From the NCBI GenBank assembly GCA_028023455.1, contig JAQFVV010000022.1:12282596-12346595 (forward strand): a DNA stretch of 64,000 nucleotides, read 5' to 3'. How positions within the stretch are numbered: position 1 is the stretch's first letter; each line of letters opens with the position of its first letter. The position numbers and the translations under genes were made by a program. Source of the stretch: Epiperipatus broadwayi (Eukaryota > Onychophora > Udeonychophora > Euonychophora > Peripatidae). The notes under the pieces were generated by a model that was given only the letters and a program-made list of their open reading frames with translations, searched no databases and was not told the DNA's origin. Below are positions 10,315 through 19,700 of the stretch, piece by piece.

Positions 10315-12122
10315 TGTAATGGAAGTGGTTATTTGGATGGTTTGATTTGATTTTATATATTTATTTTATTTCAATTAAATTATATACTTATTTTTTATAC
10401 ATTTATTTTTTCACAACTTTGATTCTTCCTTTTATTTATTTATTTCTTAATCAATTTTGCTAACCGAAATATCCCGGCTTAGCCTCCAACTGTAATAGAT
10501 ATTGTTTATTTATTTATTTAACCAACGCCATTACAATGCAAGCAGAGAGCTAATGCAGATACAAATTTAACTTCATACCTATACCCTTGACTGAACCCCG
10601 AGGCAATACGTAATATTATCTTGGCATTATTTTTCCTGATCAAGAACCCTTAGGTGCTGAACAAAGCTAACTATTTCAAAAAATTTAAGAAATGTCCAGC
10701 GCTTGCTATTTATTTTTTATAATTGGGAAATTCTCACAAACAAGCAGCACACGAATATCTTTTAAATCAGCCTTACCCTTTAATCACTAACTTACAGTTT
10801 TCCCTCCCTGTCGTAGCTTGGTGATAGGAGAATAAAGCAAGTATATGCAATTTAAGAATAAATATGTTTAATAACACTCACTCTTATATATAAAAAAATA
10901 CATGATAACAATAATAAAAAAAACACACATATAAATACATGGCTATGATAAAACATAGTAAAACAGATCAAATATTAAAGTTATTTTGAAGTCCTATTGG
11001 ATAGAGTTCTAAATCTAACAAGATTGTTCCTTGTTTATTTATTTACGAACATTAAAATTAAAATGCATGCATGCTTTTTACCCAGGTTTTTGTTGTAGTT
11101 GTTTCCATGGGCATTATTTTTCAAGCGCTCTTTACCGTCCAGTGGGAGATCATCTCTTTTTTTGTAGAGACGGTATGTCCTTCACTGTTGACTGGATTGA
11201 TTTTCTCTCTCAGTTTGTGGGGTTATTCTCATTCCAGTTTTTTACTTCTTGTCGATTCTTTAGGAAGATTTTTAGGTTGTTCAGTCACAGAAGCGGCGGT
11301 CTCTCTATCAGGTCAGGCATAGATCTTATACATTGTGAGTCAGTGGTGAGACGGATTGAATACGAACCCATGTCCCTTTAATGCCACTAGCCGCACACTT
11401 CTTTCATTTTCTTTGAGCTGTTGCTTTCTCAAAATCTCTACTTGGAATGAACAGATAATAATTGTAACTCTGGTTTTACTATCTTTTTTTTTGTTCATTG
11501 TTTTTGTAAATTTTTAATTAATGGTTAGATTTCCAACGAATTTTTATCAACCTATTTGTTTAATTAGTGGCTGGAATGTAGGTTTTAATTAATTGAGCTG
11601 TAATTATAAGTTTTTCCTTGTTATACATTTTCTTTGTCTGAGGAATTTAATTAGTCCAACAGACTTTAACACCTCTAATTTATACAGCCATATTGTTTTT
11701 ATATTTCACATTAAATTTAATTTTTACTTAAAAGTTTACAATTCATTTTTTCAAGTTTTTGTTCAAAATTAATTTTAACTTGTTACAATATAGTTTTTTT
11801 TAAAAGAGAGAAAAAGATGCATTTCTTTATGCATCCCCTTCCCCTCTCCCACAATAAACAGAAATAACTTTCAAGCATTTGACTTACTCATTTTTGAAAA
11901 GAGGGAGAGATGCATGTCTTTATGCATCCCCCTCCCCTTCTCTTACTATTACAAAAATCCAAAGTAATTTCGACATTTGAATTTCAACTTTTTTTTTTTT
12001 ATATACTTTTTTTTAATTTTTAGTAGCTAATCCATTTACCTTTATTACTTTCTAGTAGCTAATTTATCTAATTTTTATTAATAAATATATACGTGTGACG
12101 ATGACTTTACGTGGTCGTCACA
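10315..12122 (-). repeat. 5' LTR of the gag-only element
   Basis: Partner of 5568-7380 with the same TG...CA ends on the minus strand. It carries the same internal PBS-like segment at 10471-10488. Differences are mostly single substitutions and homopolymer indels. Confidence 0.85.
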
Positions 12123-12129
12123 ATATATA

Positions 12130-12800
12130 TATATGGATGAATGCAGAAAGCGCTTTGCCATTAAGATTATTTGGGTTCTGTTTGGATGTCTTAAAGGAAC
12201 CAAGAAGGGCAAATTTTTAAAGTTTATTCCATACTATGTTGTGGTTTTTTTTTTTGGTGTTGTTATTACTATGTAATTATTCATATCATAATCTAACACA
12301 AATAGGCTATTCAATAACATGTGTTGCCAGTACAGTTAGTTCAGTGGCTTTTTAGCTCTCAATTTAAAATCAAGAAACACTATTTAGAATGATATAAAGT
12401 TATCAGGCAGGTAATAGTGGATGGACCAAGATGATGGGTGCTAAGAATTCCCTGATTGTGCACTTGACCTTTTATTTAGGTATAGATAATTGTAGATTCC
12501 TTTCAAGTAAAAGGAGATCACAAGAATTGGAGTAATTACCTATTATTAAATGATGCATTATTCGACTTTGTAAAATTAAAAAAAAAGTAAAGAGACATTT
12601 GAGTTTAAAAGTTAACATATTCTTTATTACAAAAGGTACATGTATTGAAAATATAAATGCTATTACATTTATTATCCATAAAATGTGGAAAAACAACAGT
12701 GTGAAAATTAATTGTATAACAGAGAGTGGCACGATTAGTATTTTCCTGAAGATTAGTGATGATGGTGTTTTAGTTGTATTTTTATGTTGATCTATTTCCA
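12130..12800 (+). pseudogene. RTE-like LINE, 5' part with endonuclease remnant
   Basis: Sequence from about 12140 parallels 58975 onward: both have GGTCTTAAAGGAACCAAG or a close form, then GGGTGCTAAGAAT and a CTTTCAAGTAAA block. The frame at 12599-12790 contains INAITFIIHKMWKNNSVKI and a later SGTIS block. These align with FLINKKWKNNIVEI and KSGRIS in the better-preserved copy at 59.4 kb. This places it in the apurinic-type endonuclease at the N-terminus of the LINE protein. Stops and frameshifts are frequent. The reverse transcriptase is absent, and the sequence ends where the PLE palindrome begins. Confidence 0.6.
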
Positions 12801-12894
12801 TCATATAATATGAGTATTGAATGTATTTAGAAAAAAATAACTTTATTTAAATAAATATAATTTATCCAAACTTCAAACACTTTTAGCAAACTTT

Positions 12895-12950
12895 ATTTGT
12901 ACATACACCTACGTTTCAACTGACCTGCAGTCTTCTTCAGAGCTATGATA
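12895..12950 (-). ncRNA. Hammerhead-type ribozyme core, left PLE arm
   Basis: On the minus strand CTGAAGA (12940-12934) is followed by stem II GACTG, loop CAGGT and CAGTT, then GAAA (12917-12914) and CGTA. The stem II closing pair is G-U here (G-C in the right arm). The predicted cut lies after the A at 12910. Stem III (ACGU) is too short to close as a hairpin, as known for PLE hammerheads, which are thought to act as dimers. Confidence 0.75.
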
Positions 12951-13820
12951 TAATGAACAAAATAAAAAAACAACTATATAATAACACCATAAAAAAAATT
13001 TTTAACAATAAAATATATATATATTAAAAACCTGAAATAAATAATCAAACCCAAATAAAACAATTAATATAAAATAAAATGTACTACATAAATGAAAAAT
13101 AAATATAAATTATACATGTGTATTCTTAACTTTATACATATATACATTCAAGGACAACTATTAATCTAAATATTATCTATTTTATTATTATTAACAATCT
13201 ACTAATTATCTGTATTCTTCATAAACTTAAACTTTATGACTAGTAACTAAAATTCTTTTAATTTTAAATCATATTGATTATTTTCTTACTCATTCTTCTT
13301 TTAAAATTAATATTTTATATTTATTATTGCTGAATATTTAAAACCTATAAACTTTATAATCTTTACACTTACTAAGGCTATTCTGATCTTCAAAATAAAA
13401 TAATGAAAAATCGTTTTTTTTTTTTTTTTTTTTCAAAAAATTATCTTATACCCTAGCTCCCTCTATTACATATTATTTAAACTAAATATATATCCCCTAC
13501 AACTCTTTATTTATATATATATATTTTACACTTTAACTTTTATTATATAATACTCATAAATTTATATTATACTTCTTTATATGTTTTTATATATATAAAC
13601 CCTACAACTTTATTTACATATATATTTTTTTATTTTATATAATTTTAACTTTTATTATTATTTTTATAAGTTTATTAATTAATTTATTTATTATTATTTA
13701 ATATCTGTAAATATACCCAAATTTATATTCATATTTAACCTAACCATTTTTTATCATCCCCAACTTATTTATTAACAATTATCTCTTTACATATTTACCT
13801 CTATATATCTTATTTAATAA
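12951..13820 (-). other. 3' non-coding region of the left PLE copy
   Basis: AT-rich arm sequence mirrored by 18135-19040. It has a T-run near 13412-13432 (shorter in the other arm) and no coding frame. Confidence 0.7.
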
Positions 13821-14165
13821 CTAAACCAATCTCATCCTAATCCCAGAATCTCTATTAAATTCTGGTTTTATCTTTCTTATTAATATAGCTTCTTTTATTT
13901 TCCTTTCTTTAATACTTTTTGTATATAACTTCATTTTTATTGAACTTTGTGTAAATTTGTGTCCTGTTTCTTTTGTATGTATATATATTGGTGATTTATT
14001 ATCTGCCATATGTTGTTTTAGTCTTGTTTTTATAGAATTTTTTGTTTCTCCCACATATTTGTTATCAATCCCACTATCTAGACATTGTTTGCATTTTATC
14101 ACATATACTCCATTAATTATTTCTTTATTATCTTTATTATATCGTATGTATTTGTTATCTATCAA
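13821..14165 (-). CDS. PLE GIY-YIG endonuclease domain, left copy
   Basis: A 114-residue frame almost identical to that at 17787-18131 (Arg instead of Gly at residue 8). The domain nicks target DNA during PLE insertion. Visible signatures are GVYVIKCKQC (19-28), NKYVGETKNSIKTRLKQH (35-52) with the catalytic-type Arg48, H63...E66..H69, Glu92 and Asn104. It starts at a non-ATG codon because it is the C-terminal part of the RT protein, separated by a frame change in an A-run. Confidence 0.8.
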   Translation of the reverse strand: MIDNKYIRYNKDNKEIINGVYVIKCKQCLDSGIDNKYVGETKNSIKTRLKQHMADNKSPIYIHTKETGHKFTQSSIKMKLYTKSIKERKIKEAILIRKIKPEFNRDSGIRMRLV

Positions 14166-14288
14166 ATTTAATAGGTTTTCTTTTTTTATTAACTATTTTT
14201 GTATTAATTATTCTTTTGTATCTTTTATTAATCTTCTTTATAATTTTGTTAAATTTATTCACTATGATATTATTATTTGTTTTTATTC

Positions 14289-16118
14289 CTATATATCTAT
14301 CTTCACCTTTTTTTTTCCTTCACTCTTTTCATTTTTATTTATCTTATATTCTATTTTTCCAATACTTCTTTTAATTATATATACAGGGAAACCATTCATT
14401 TTTAATTCATTGATTATTAAATCTTTTTGTATATTATAATCTTCTTTCCTTGAACAATACATTGCAGCTCTGTATATTCTTGAATATATACAACTAATTT
14501 TATATTTCCTATCAATATTGGAAAACCAATTTGTTATTTTGTTACCAATATTATTCTTTTTATAAACACTTGTCTCAATACACCATTTTTTATCTATCAA
14601 TTTCTTTTGAAACATTATATCCAGATATGCAATTTTATTATTCTCTTCCTTCTCAACTGTAAATTTTATATTCTCTTCTATTTTATTAATATCATTAATA
14701 AACCAACTTATTTGTCTTTGGCTTTTATTAAAAATCATTAAATAATCATCTACATATCTGTTAAAAAACAAAGGAGCATTTTTATTTTCTGTTATATTTT
14801 TATCAAATTCATTCATATAAATATTACTTAAAATTGCACTAAGAGCTCCTCCCATTAACAATCCTTCTTTTTGCTTATAGAATTCTGTATTATATTCAAA
14901 AACTACATCCTTGCAACATAATTCCATTAAATCTACCAAAATATGAACAGGTATTTTTATTGTTTTATTTTTATCCTTAATATATTTCTCTATAGCTAAA
15001 TTTATCGCTTTACCTACATTTAAATTAGTATACATAGAAATAATGTCCATCTTTAAAAACGTTAAGTTTCTGTATTCATATTTTTTAAATATGTCATTAA
15101 CCTTATGTATTAAAATTTTATTATTCTTAATATTGGAATTTTCATACTCATTAGCATATTTTTTAAAAATTTCACTAGATAACCATTTTGAAACCTTGTC
15201 TAAATAAGATCCTTTACAATCAATAATTGGCCTTAGTGGGATATTTTCCTTGTTAATTTTTGGAGCCCCATATATTCTTGCTGTTTTACATTCTTTACTT
15301 CCTATTTTCTCAAATGTTAATCTGTCTATTAATCCCTCCTTATAAATATGTTTAATTAATGTATATATCTTTCTATTTTTTAAGTCACTGTCATTCTTCT
15401 TAACTTTTTCAAATACCTTATCACTCAGCATAACCTTCATTTTTTCTAAATAATCTTTCCGATCTAATATCACCAATTTATTTCCTTTATCTGACTTTAA
15501 GAAAACTACTTCTTTTTCATACTTAGACTTAATCTTTTTGACTTCTTCCTTCCCTATTAATTCTTTGTTTTTCTTTACATTTTCTTTACTTCTATTTCCA
15601 ATTTTATTATTATTATTTTCTATTTTATATATCAAATTATTTATTTCTTTTTTAAATTCATCAAACCATATTTTCTCTTCATTATTTAACAATTTTGTAA
15701 TATCTTTGTCATCATAATAGTATACTCCATATTTTTCCTCTATAAAATCTTGTGCTATTTTTTCCATTGTTGCTTCTATCTCTATCACATCCTTCTTAAT
15801 ATCATTTCCAATTGGCACATATTTAATTCCTTTGTTCAATATATTTTTTTCTTCTTCTGTAAAATCTATCTTTGAAAAATTAGAATTCATATTGAGGGAC
15901 AAAATAACAAAAGATGAAGAGAATAAATTTAGAGAATTATGTGAGATAAGAAGAAATATGATAAATGAAAAAACAAATAAGAGACATGTTAAAAAATTTA
16001 AAATATTAATGGAAGAACAAAAAATTAAACAAGGGATTATAACAAATGACAAAATGAATAATATATACAATCTTTCAAAGATAGATTTTACAGAAGAAGA
16101 AAAAAATATATTGAACAA
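14289..16118 (-). CDS. PLE reverse transcriptase, left copy
   Basis: A 609-residue frame. Residues 1-80 are not PLE protein: they read antisense through the opposite arm and the central spacer. PLE homology starts at FSKIDFTEEE (81-90). RT motifs then follow: DKGNKLVILD near 210, RIYGAPKIN and PLRPIID near 281-300, KMDIISMYTNL with Asp358 (motif A), QKEGLLMGGALSAILSN (motif B), YVDD 455-458 (motif C) and KIAYLDIMF. A one-base loss in an A-run near 14312, relative to the right arm, makes the last residues VKIDI and ends the frame early. The enzyme copies element RNA into DNA at the target. This copy is defective by the frameshift and the 5' truncation. Confidence 0.85.
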   Translation of the reverse strand: MFNIFFSSSVKSIFERLYILFILSFVIIPCLIFCSSINILNFLTCLLFVFSFIIFLLISHNSLNLFSSSFVILSLNMNSNFSKIDFTEEEKNILNKGIKYVPIGNDIKKDVIEIEATMEKIAQDFIEEKYGVYYYDDKDITKLLNNEEKIWFDEFKKEINNLIYKIENNNNKIGNRSKENVKKNKELIGKEEVKKIKSKYEKEVVFLKSDKGNKLVILDRKDYLEKMKVMLSDKVFEKVKKNDSDLKNRKIYTLIKHIYKEGLIDRLTFEKIGSKECKTARIYGAPKINKENIPLRPIIDCKGSYLDKVSKWLSSEIFKKYANEYENSNIKNNKILIHKVNDIFKKYEYRNLTFLKMDIISMYTNLNVGKAINLAIEKYIKDKNKTIKIPVHILVDLMELCCKDVVFEYNTEFYKQKEGLLMGGALSAILSNIYMNEFDKNITENKNAPLFFNRYVDDYLMIFNKSQRQISWFINDINKIEENIKFTVEKEENNKIAYLDIMFQKKLIDKKWCIETSVYKKNNIGNKITNWFSNIDRKYKISCIYSRIYRAAMYCSRKEDYNIQKDLIINELKMNGFPVYIIKRSIGKIEYKINKNEKSEGKKKVKIDI

Positions 16119-17784
16119 AGGAATTAAATATGTGCCAATTGGAAATGATGTTAAGAAGGATGTGATAGAGATAGAAGCAACAATGGAAAAAATAGCACAA
16201 GATTTTATAGAGGAAAAATATGGAGTATACTATTATGATGACAAAGATATTACAAAATTGTTAAATAATGAAGAGAAAATATGGTTTGATGAATTTAAAA
16301 AAGAAATAAATAATTTGATATATAAAATAGAAAATAATAATAATAAAATTGGAAATAGAAGTAAAGAAAATGTAAAGAAAAACAAAGAATTAATAGGGAA
16401 GGAAGAAGTCAAAAAGATTAAGTCTAAGTATGAAAAAGAAGTAGTTTTCTTAAAGTCAGATAAAGGAAATAAATTGGTGATATTAGATAAAAAAGATTAT
16501 TTAGAAAAAATGAAGGTTATGCTGAGTGATAAGGTATTTGAAAAAGTTAAGAAGAATGACAGTGACTTAAAAAATAGAAAGATATATACATTAATTAAAC
16601 ATATTTATAAGGAGGGATTAATAGACAGATTAACATTTGAGAAAATAGGAAGTAAAGAATGTAAAACAGCAAGAATATATGGGGCTCCAAAAATTAACAA
16701 GGAAAATATCCCACTAAGGCCAATTATTGATTGTAAAGGATCTTATTTAGACAAGGTTTCAAAATGGTTATCCAGTGAAATTTTTAAAAAATATGCTAAT
16801 GAGTATGAAAATTCCAATATTAAAAATAATAAAATTTTAATACATGAGGTTAATGACATATTTAAAAAATATGAATACAGAAACTTAACGTTTTTAAAGA
16901 TGGACATTATTTCTATGTATACTAATTTAAATGTAGGTAAAGCGATAAATTTAGCTATAGAGAAATATATTAAGGATAAAAATAAAACAATAAAAATACC
17001 TGTTCATATTTTGGTAGATTTAATGGAATTATGTTGCAAGGATGTAGTTTTTGAATATAATACAGAATTCTATAAGCAAAAAGAAGGATTGTTAATGGGA
17101 GGAGCTCTTAGTGCAATTTTAAGTAATATTTATATGAATGAATTTGATAAAAATATAACAGAAAATAAAAATGCTCCTTTGTTTTTTAACAGATATGTAG
17201 ATGATTATTTAATGATTTTTAATAAAAGCCAAAGACAAATAAGTTGGTTTATTAATGATATTAATAAAATAGAAGAGAATATAAAATTTACAGTTGAGAA
17301 GGAAGAGAATAATAAAATTGCATATCTGGATATAATGTTTCAAAAGAAATTGATAGATAAAAAATGGTGTATTGAGACAAGTGTTTATAAAAAGAATAAT
17401 ATTGGTAACAAAATAACAAATTGGTTTTCCAATATTGATAGGAAATATAAAATTAGTTGTATATATTCAAGAATATACAGAGCTGCAATGTATTGTTCAA
17501 GGAAAGAAGATTATAATATACAAAAAGATTTAATAATCAATGAATTAAAAATGAATGGTTTCCCTGTATATATAATTAAAAGAAGTATTGGAAAAATAGA
17601 ATATAAGATAAATAAAAATGAAAAGAGTGAAGGAAAAAAGAAAGGTGAAGATAGATATATAGGAATAAAAACAAATAATAATATCATAGTGAATAAATTT
17701 AACAAAATTATAAAGAAGATTAATAAAAGATACAAAAGAATAATTAATACAAAAATAGTTAATAAAAAAGAGAAAACCTATTAA
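15832..17784 (+). CDS. PLE reverse transcriptase, right copy
   Basis: A 650-residue frame. The first 15 or so residues are antisense to the left arm, and genuine PLE sequence starts about residue 17. Motifs: KSDKGNKLVILDKKDY (208-223), RIYGAPKIN and PLRPIIDCKGS (281-304), motif A KMDIISMYTNL with Asp358, motif B QKEGLLMGGALSAILSNIYM (416-435), motif C YVDDYLMI with Asp457 and Asp458, then NKIAYLDIMF (494-503) and a thumb-like NIGNKITNWFSN. All catalytic aspartates are kept. The frame stops at 17784, and the endonuclease continues in the -1 frame through an A-rich run (17763-17776). A missing base, real or from sequencing, would explain this. Confidence 0.88.
   Translation: MFNIFFSSSVKSIFEKLEFILRDKITKDEENKFRELCEIRRNMINEKTNKRHVKKFKILMEEQKIKQGIITNDKMNNIYNLSKIDFTEEEKNILNKGIKYVPIGNDVKKDVIEIEATMEKIAQDFIEEKYGVYYYDDKDITKLLNNEEKIWFDEFKKEINNLIYKIENNNNKIGNRSKENVKKNKELIGKEEVKKIKSKYEKEVVFLKSDKGNKLVILDKKDYLEKMKVMLSDKVFEKVKKNDSDLKNRKIYTLIKHIYKEGLIDRLTFEKIGSKECKTARIYGAPKINKENIPLRPIIDCKGSYLDKVSKWLSSEIFKKYANEYENSNIKNNKILIHEVNDIFKKYEYRNLTFLKMDIISMYTNLNVGKAINLAIEKYIKDKNKTIKIPVHILVDLMELCCKDVVFEYNTEFYKQKEGLLMGGALSAILSNIYMNEFDKNITENKNAPLFFNRYVDDYLMIFNKSQRQISWFINDINKIEENIKFTVEKEENNKIAYLDIMFQKKLIDKKWCIETSVYKKNNIGNKITNWFSNIDRKYKISCIYSRIYRAAMYCSRKEDYNIQKDLIINELKMNGFPVYIIKRSIGKIEYKINKNEKSEGKKKGEDRYIGIKTNNNIIVNKFNKIIKKINKRYKRIINTKIVNKKEKTY
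15879..16071 (+). CDS. RT N-terminal segment unique to the right PLE copy (palindrome centre)
   Basis: This is the unpaired centre of the palindrome. In the plus frame it encodes a basic, helical stretch (about residues 17-80, including RRNMINEKTNKRHVKKFKIL). It is continuous with the RT and likely the real N-terminal part of the PLE protein, cut short on its left by the junction. Confidence 0.6.
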
Positions 17785-17786
17785 AT

Positions 17787-18131
17787 TTGATAGATAACAA
17801 ATACATAGGATATAATAAAGATAATAAAGAAATAATTAATGGAGTATATGTGATAAAATGCAAACAATGTCTAGATAGTGGGATTGATAACAAATATGTG
17901 GGAGAAACAAAAAATTCTATAAAAACAAGACTAAAACAACATATGGCAGATAATAAATCACCAATATATATACATACAAAAGAAACAGGACACAAATTTA
18001 CACAAAGTTCAATAAAAATGAAGTTATATACAAAAAGTATTAAAGAAAGGAAAATAAAAGAAGCTATATTAATAAGAAAGATAAAACCAGAATTTAATAG
18101 AGATTCTGGGATTAGGATGAGATTGGTTTAG
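17787..18131 (+). CDS. PLE GIY-YIG endonuclease domain, right copy
   Basis: 114 residues from a non-ATG (TTG) codon. In this frame the sequence upstream reads RENLLNL before a stop at 17763, so the domain is the C-terminus of the PLE protein displaced by a frameshift, not an independent gene. Motifs: G19-V-Y...C25..C28, KYVGET 36-41, Arg48, H63-E66-H69, Glu92, Asn104. The Cys pair and the HxxxE..H group fit the zinc-binding form of GIY-YIG found in Penelope elements. Confidence 0.85.
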   Translation: MIDNKYIGYNKDNKEIINGVYVIKCKQCLDSGIDNKYVGETKNSIKTRLKQHMADNKSPIYIHTKETGHKFTQSSIKMKLYTKSIKERKIKEAILIRKIKPEFNRDSGIRMRLV

Positions 18132-18134
18132 TTA

Positions 18135-19040
18135 TTAAATAAGATATATAGAGGTAAATATGTAAAGAGATAATTGTTAATAAATAAGTTGGGGATGATA
18201 AAAAATGGTTAGGTTAAATACGAATATAAATTTGGGTATATTTACAGATATTAAATAATAATAAATAAATTAATTAATAAACTTAGCATAATATTTACAT
18301 ATAAAACAGTATAAAAAATTTTTTTATAAGAATTATATAAAAATAATAATAAAAGTTAAAATATATAAAATAAAAAAATATATATGTAAATAAAGTTGTA
18401 GGGTTTATATATATAAAAACATATAAAGAAGTATAATATAAATTTATGAGTATTATATAATAAAAGTTAAAGTGTAAAATATAAATATATATAAATAAAG
18501 AGTTGTAGGGGATATATATTTAGTTTAAATAATATGTAATAGAGGGAGCTAGGGTATAAGATAATTTTTTGAAAAAAAAAAAAACGATTTTTCATTATTT
18601 TATTTTGAAGATCAGAATAGCCTTAGTAAGTGTAAAGATTATAAAGTTTATAGGTTTTAAATATTCAGCAATAATAAATATAAAATATTAATTTTAAAAG
18701 AAGAATGAGTAAGAAAATAATAAATATGATTTAAAATTAAAAGAATTTTAGTTACTAGTCATAAAGTTTAAGTTTATGAAGAATACAGATAATTAGTAGA
18801 TTGTTAATAATAATAAAATAGATAATATTTAGATTAATAGTTGTCCTTGAATGTATATATGTATAAAGTTAAGAATACACATGTATAATTTATATTTATT
18901 TTTCATTTATGTAGTACATTTTATTTTATATTAATTGTTTTATTTGGGTTTGATTATTTATTTCAGGTTTTTAATATATATATATTTTATTGTTTAAAAT
19001 TTTTTTTATGGTGTTATTATATAGTTGTTTTTTTATTTTG
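18135..19040 (+). other. 3' non-coding region of the right PLE copy
   Basis: Mirror of 12951-13820, with an added segment of about 56 bp near 18284-18340 that the left arm lacks. No coding frame. Confidence 0.7.
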
Positions 19041-19050
19041 TTCATTATAT

Positions 19051-19096
19051 CATAGCTCTGAAGAAGACTGCAGGTCAGTCGAAACGTAGGTGTATG
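19051..19096 (+). ncRNA. Hammerhead-type ribozyme, right PLE arm
   Basis: Core CTGAAGA (19058-19064), stem II GACTG / CAGTC around loop CAGGT, then GAAA (19081-19084), CGTA and a predicted cut after A19088. Stem I can form between CATAGCT (19051-19057) and GGTGTATG (19089-19096), using two G-U pairs and one bulged G. Stem III is only the self-complementary ACGU. The cleavage position is predicted, not shown. Confidence 0.8.
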
Positions 19097-19182
19097 TACA
19101 AATAAAGTTTGCTAAAAGTGTTTGAAGTTTGGATAAATTATATTTATATGATATTACGGCAAACATAAAGAAAAGTGTGATT

Positions 19183-19700
19183 TTGGTAATATTTATTTAA
19201 ATAGTTCAAATACATTCAACCATTAATAAGAATACATAGGTTAGTATATGCACAATGTTTTGAGAGGTATTATTCTCTCCTCGTCATTGGTTATTGTTGA
19301 CCTGACCAATGATAGTACTTCCAGAGGAATTAAACTAGGACCCTTAGATTTTTGAGTATTGAATTTTATGGTAACACTCTAAGGAACAGAGCCATCCTGC
19401 CAAAAGCAACAGTCAGTAGAAATTTCATATATTTATTGATGGGATTCCTTCAGAATTCTCCACTTTTTTCTAAGAACAAAGTTGATTAGGGGTTTCCATG
19501 CATTATGTATAGTCACACTAGGTTGACTTAAGGGATTTTTTGCCATTTTCCAGATTTAATTCCCATGCTAGTACTTTCACTGGTCAAGGCAGCAACACCT
19601 GAAGAGGAGGTAAGAATAATACCTCTCAAAACATTGTGCATATACAAAACTTCATGCTATTACTAACAGTTGAATCTATTTGGAATATTTAAATAAAAAT
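19183..19700. mobile_element. Inverted pair with decayed hammerhead-like ends
   Basis: Sequence from about 19185 to 19350 is mirrored by about 19540-19700. The best block surrounds TGCACAATGTTTTGAGAGGT. On the plus strand the right arm has CTGAAGA, then GAGGTA...TACCTC and CAAAAC (about 19600-19645). The left arm on the minus strand has ATGACGAGGAGAG...CCTCTCAAAAC. Replacing the A before AAAC by G would restore a hammerhead core in each. It is therefore probably a decayed inverted pair of PLE ends from another subfamily. Confidence 0.5.

Larger units (their letters stand above)
5568..12122 (-). mobile_element. Complete gag-only LTR retrotransposon
   Basis: Two direct long repeats (5568-7380 and 10315-12122) bound a 2.9-kb interior. 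Both run TGTAA...GTCACA on the plus strand, so the element reads TGTGAC...TTACA on the minus strand. ATAT flanks both ends (5564-5567, 12123-12126), but it sits in a TA microsatellite, so the target duplication is only consistent, not decisive. On the minus strand a tRNA-primer-like site follows the 5' LTR, gag-like frames follow, and a purine-rich tract precedes the 3' LTR (just right of 7380). No protease, reverse transcriptase, RNase H or integrase sequence is visible, so the element would depend on another element for replication. The gag resembles Ty3/gypsy-type gag. The frames carry stops and a shift, so this copy looks dead. Confidence 0.85.
12850..19147. mobile_element. Head-to-head inverted pair of Penelope-like elements
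   Basis: The minus-oriented copy (about 12850-15878) and the plus-oriented copy (about 15879-19147) are reverse complements over almost their whole length, with the 5' ends facing each other. The encoded proteins differ at only a few residues. About 190 bp at 15879-16071 is unpaired and belongs to the plus copy, which keeps more of the reverse transcriptase N-terminus. Both copies are therefore 5'-truncated, at different points. The right arm also has an extra segment of about 56 bp near 18284-18340. Each arm has RT, GIY-YIG endonuclease, a 3' non-coding region, a hammerhead-type core and an AATAAAG-like end. Inverted and partial tandem copies are characteristic of Penelope-like elements. Target duplications were not resolved. 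Confidence 0.9.

Noticed and set aside
11031-11381. A 116-residue frame in the right LTR and its 84-residue counterpart at 6326-6580
   Set aside because: They lie antisense to the element and are shifted between the two LTRs (one starts upstream in another frame); there is no known domain.
13957-14439. Long hydrophobic frame opposite the PLE genes (also 17511-17735 and 17759-17995)
   Set aside because: Antisense shadow of the Lys/Asn-rich PLE coding region, repeated in both arms.
17763-17776. Programmed -1 frameshift signal between PLE RT and endonuclease
   Set aside because: The run is T-AAA-AAA-G, not a standard slippery heptamer, and the other arm has a different length there; decay or homopolymer error is simpler. 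Kept only as a question in the findings.
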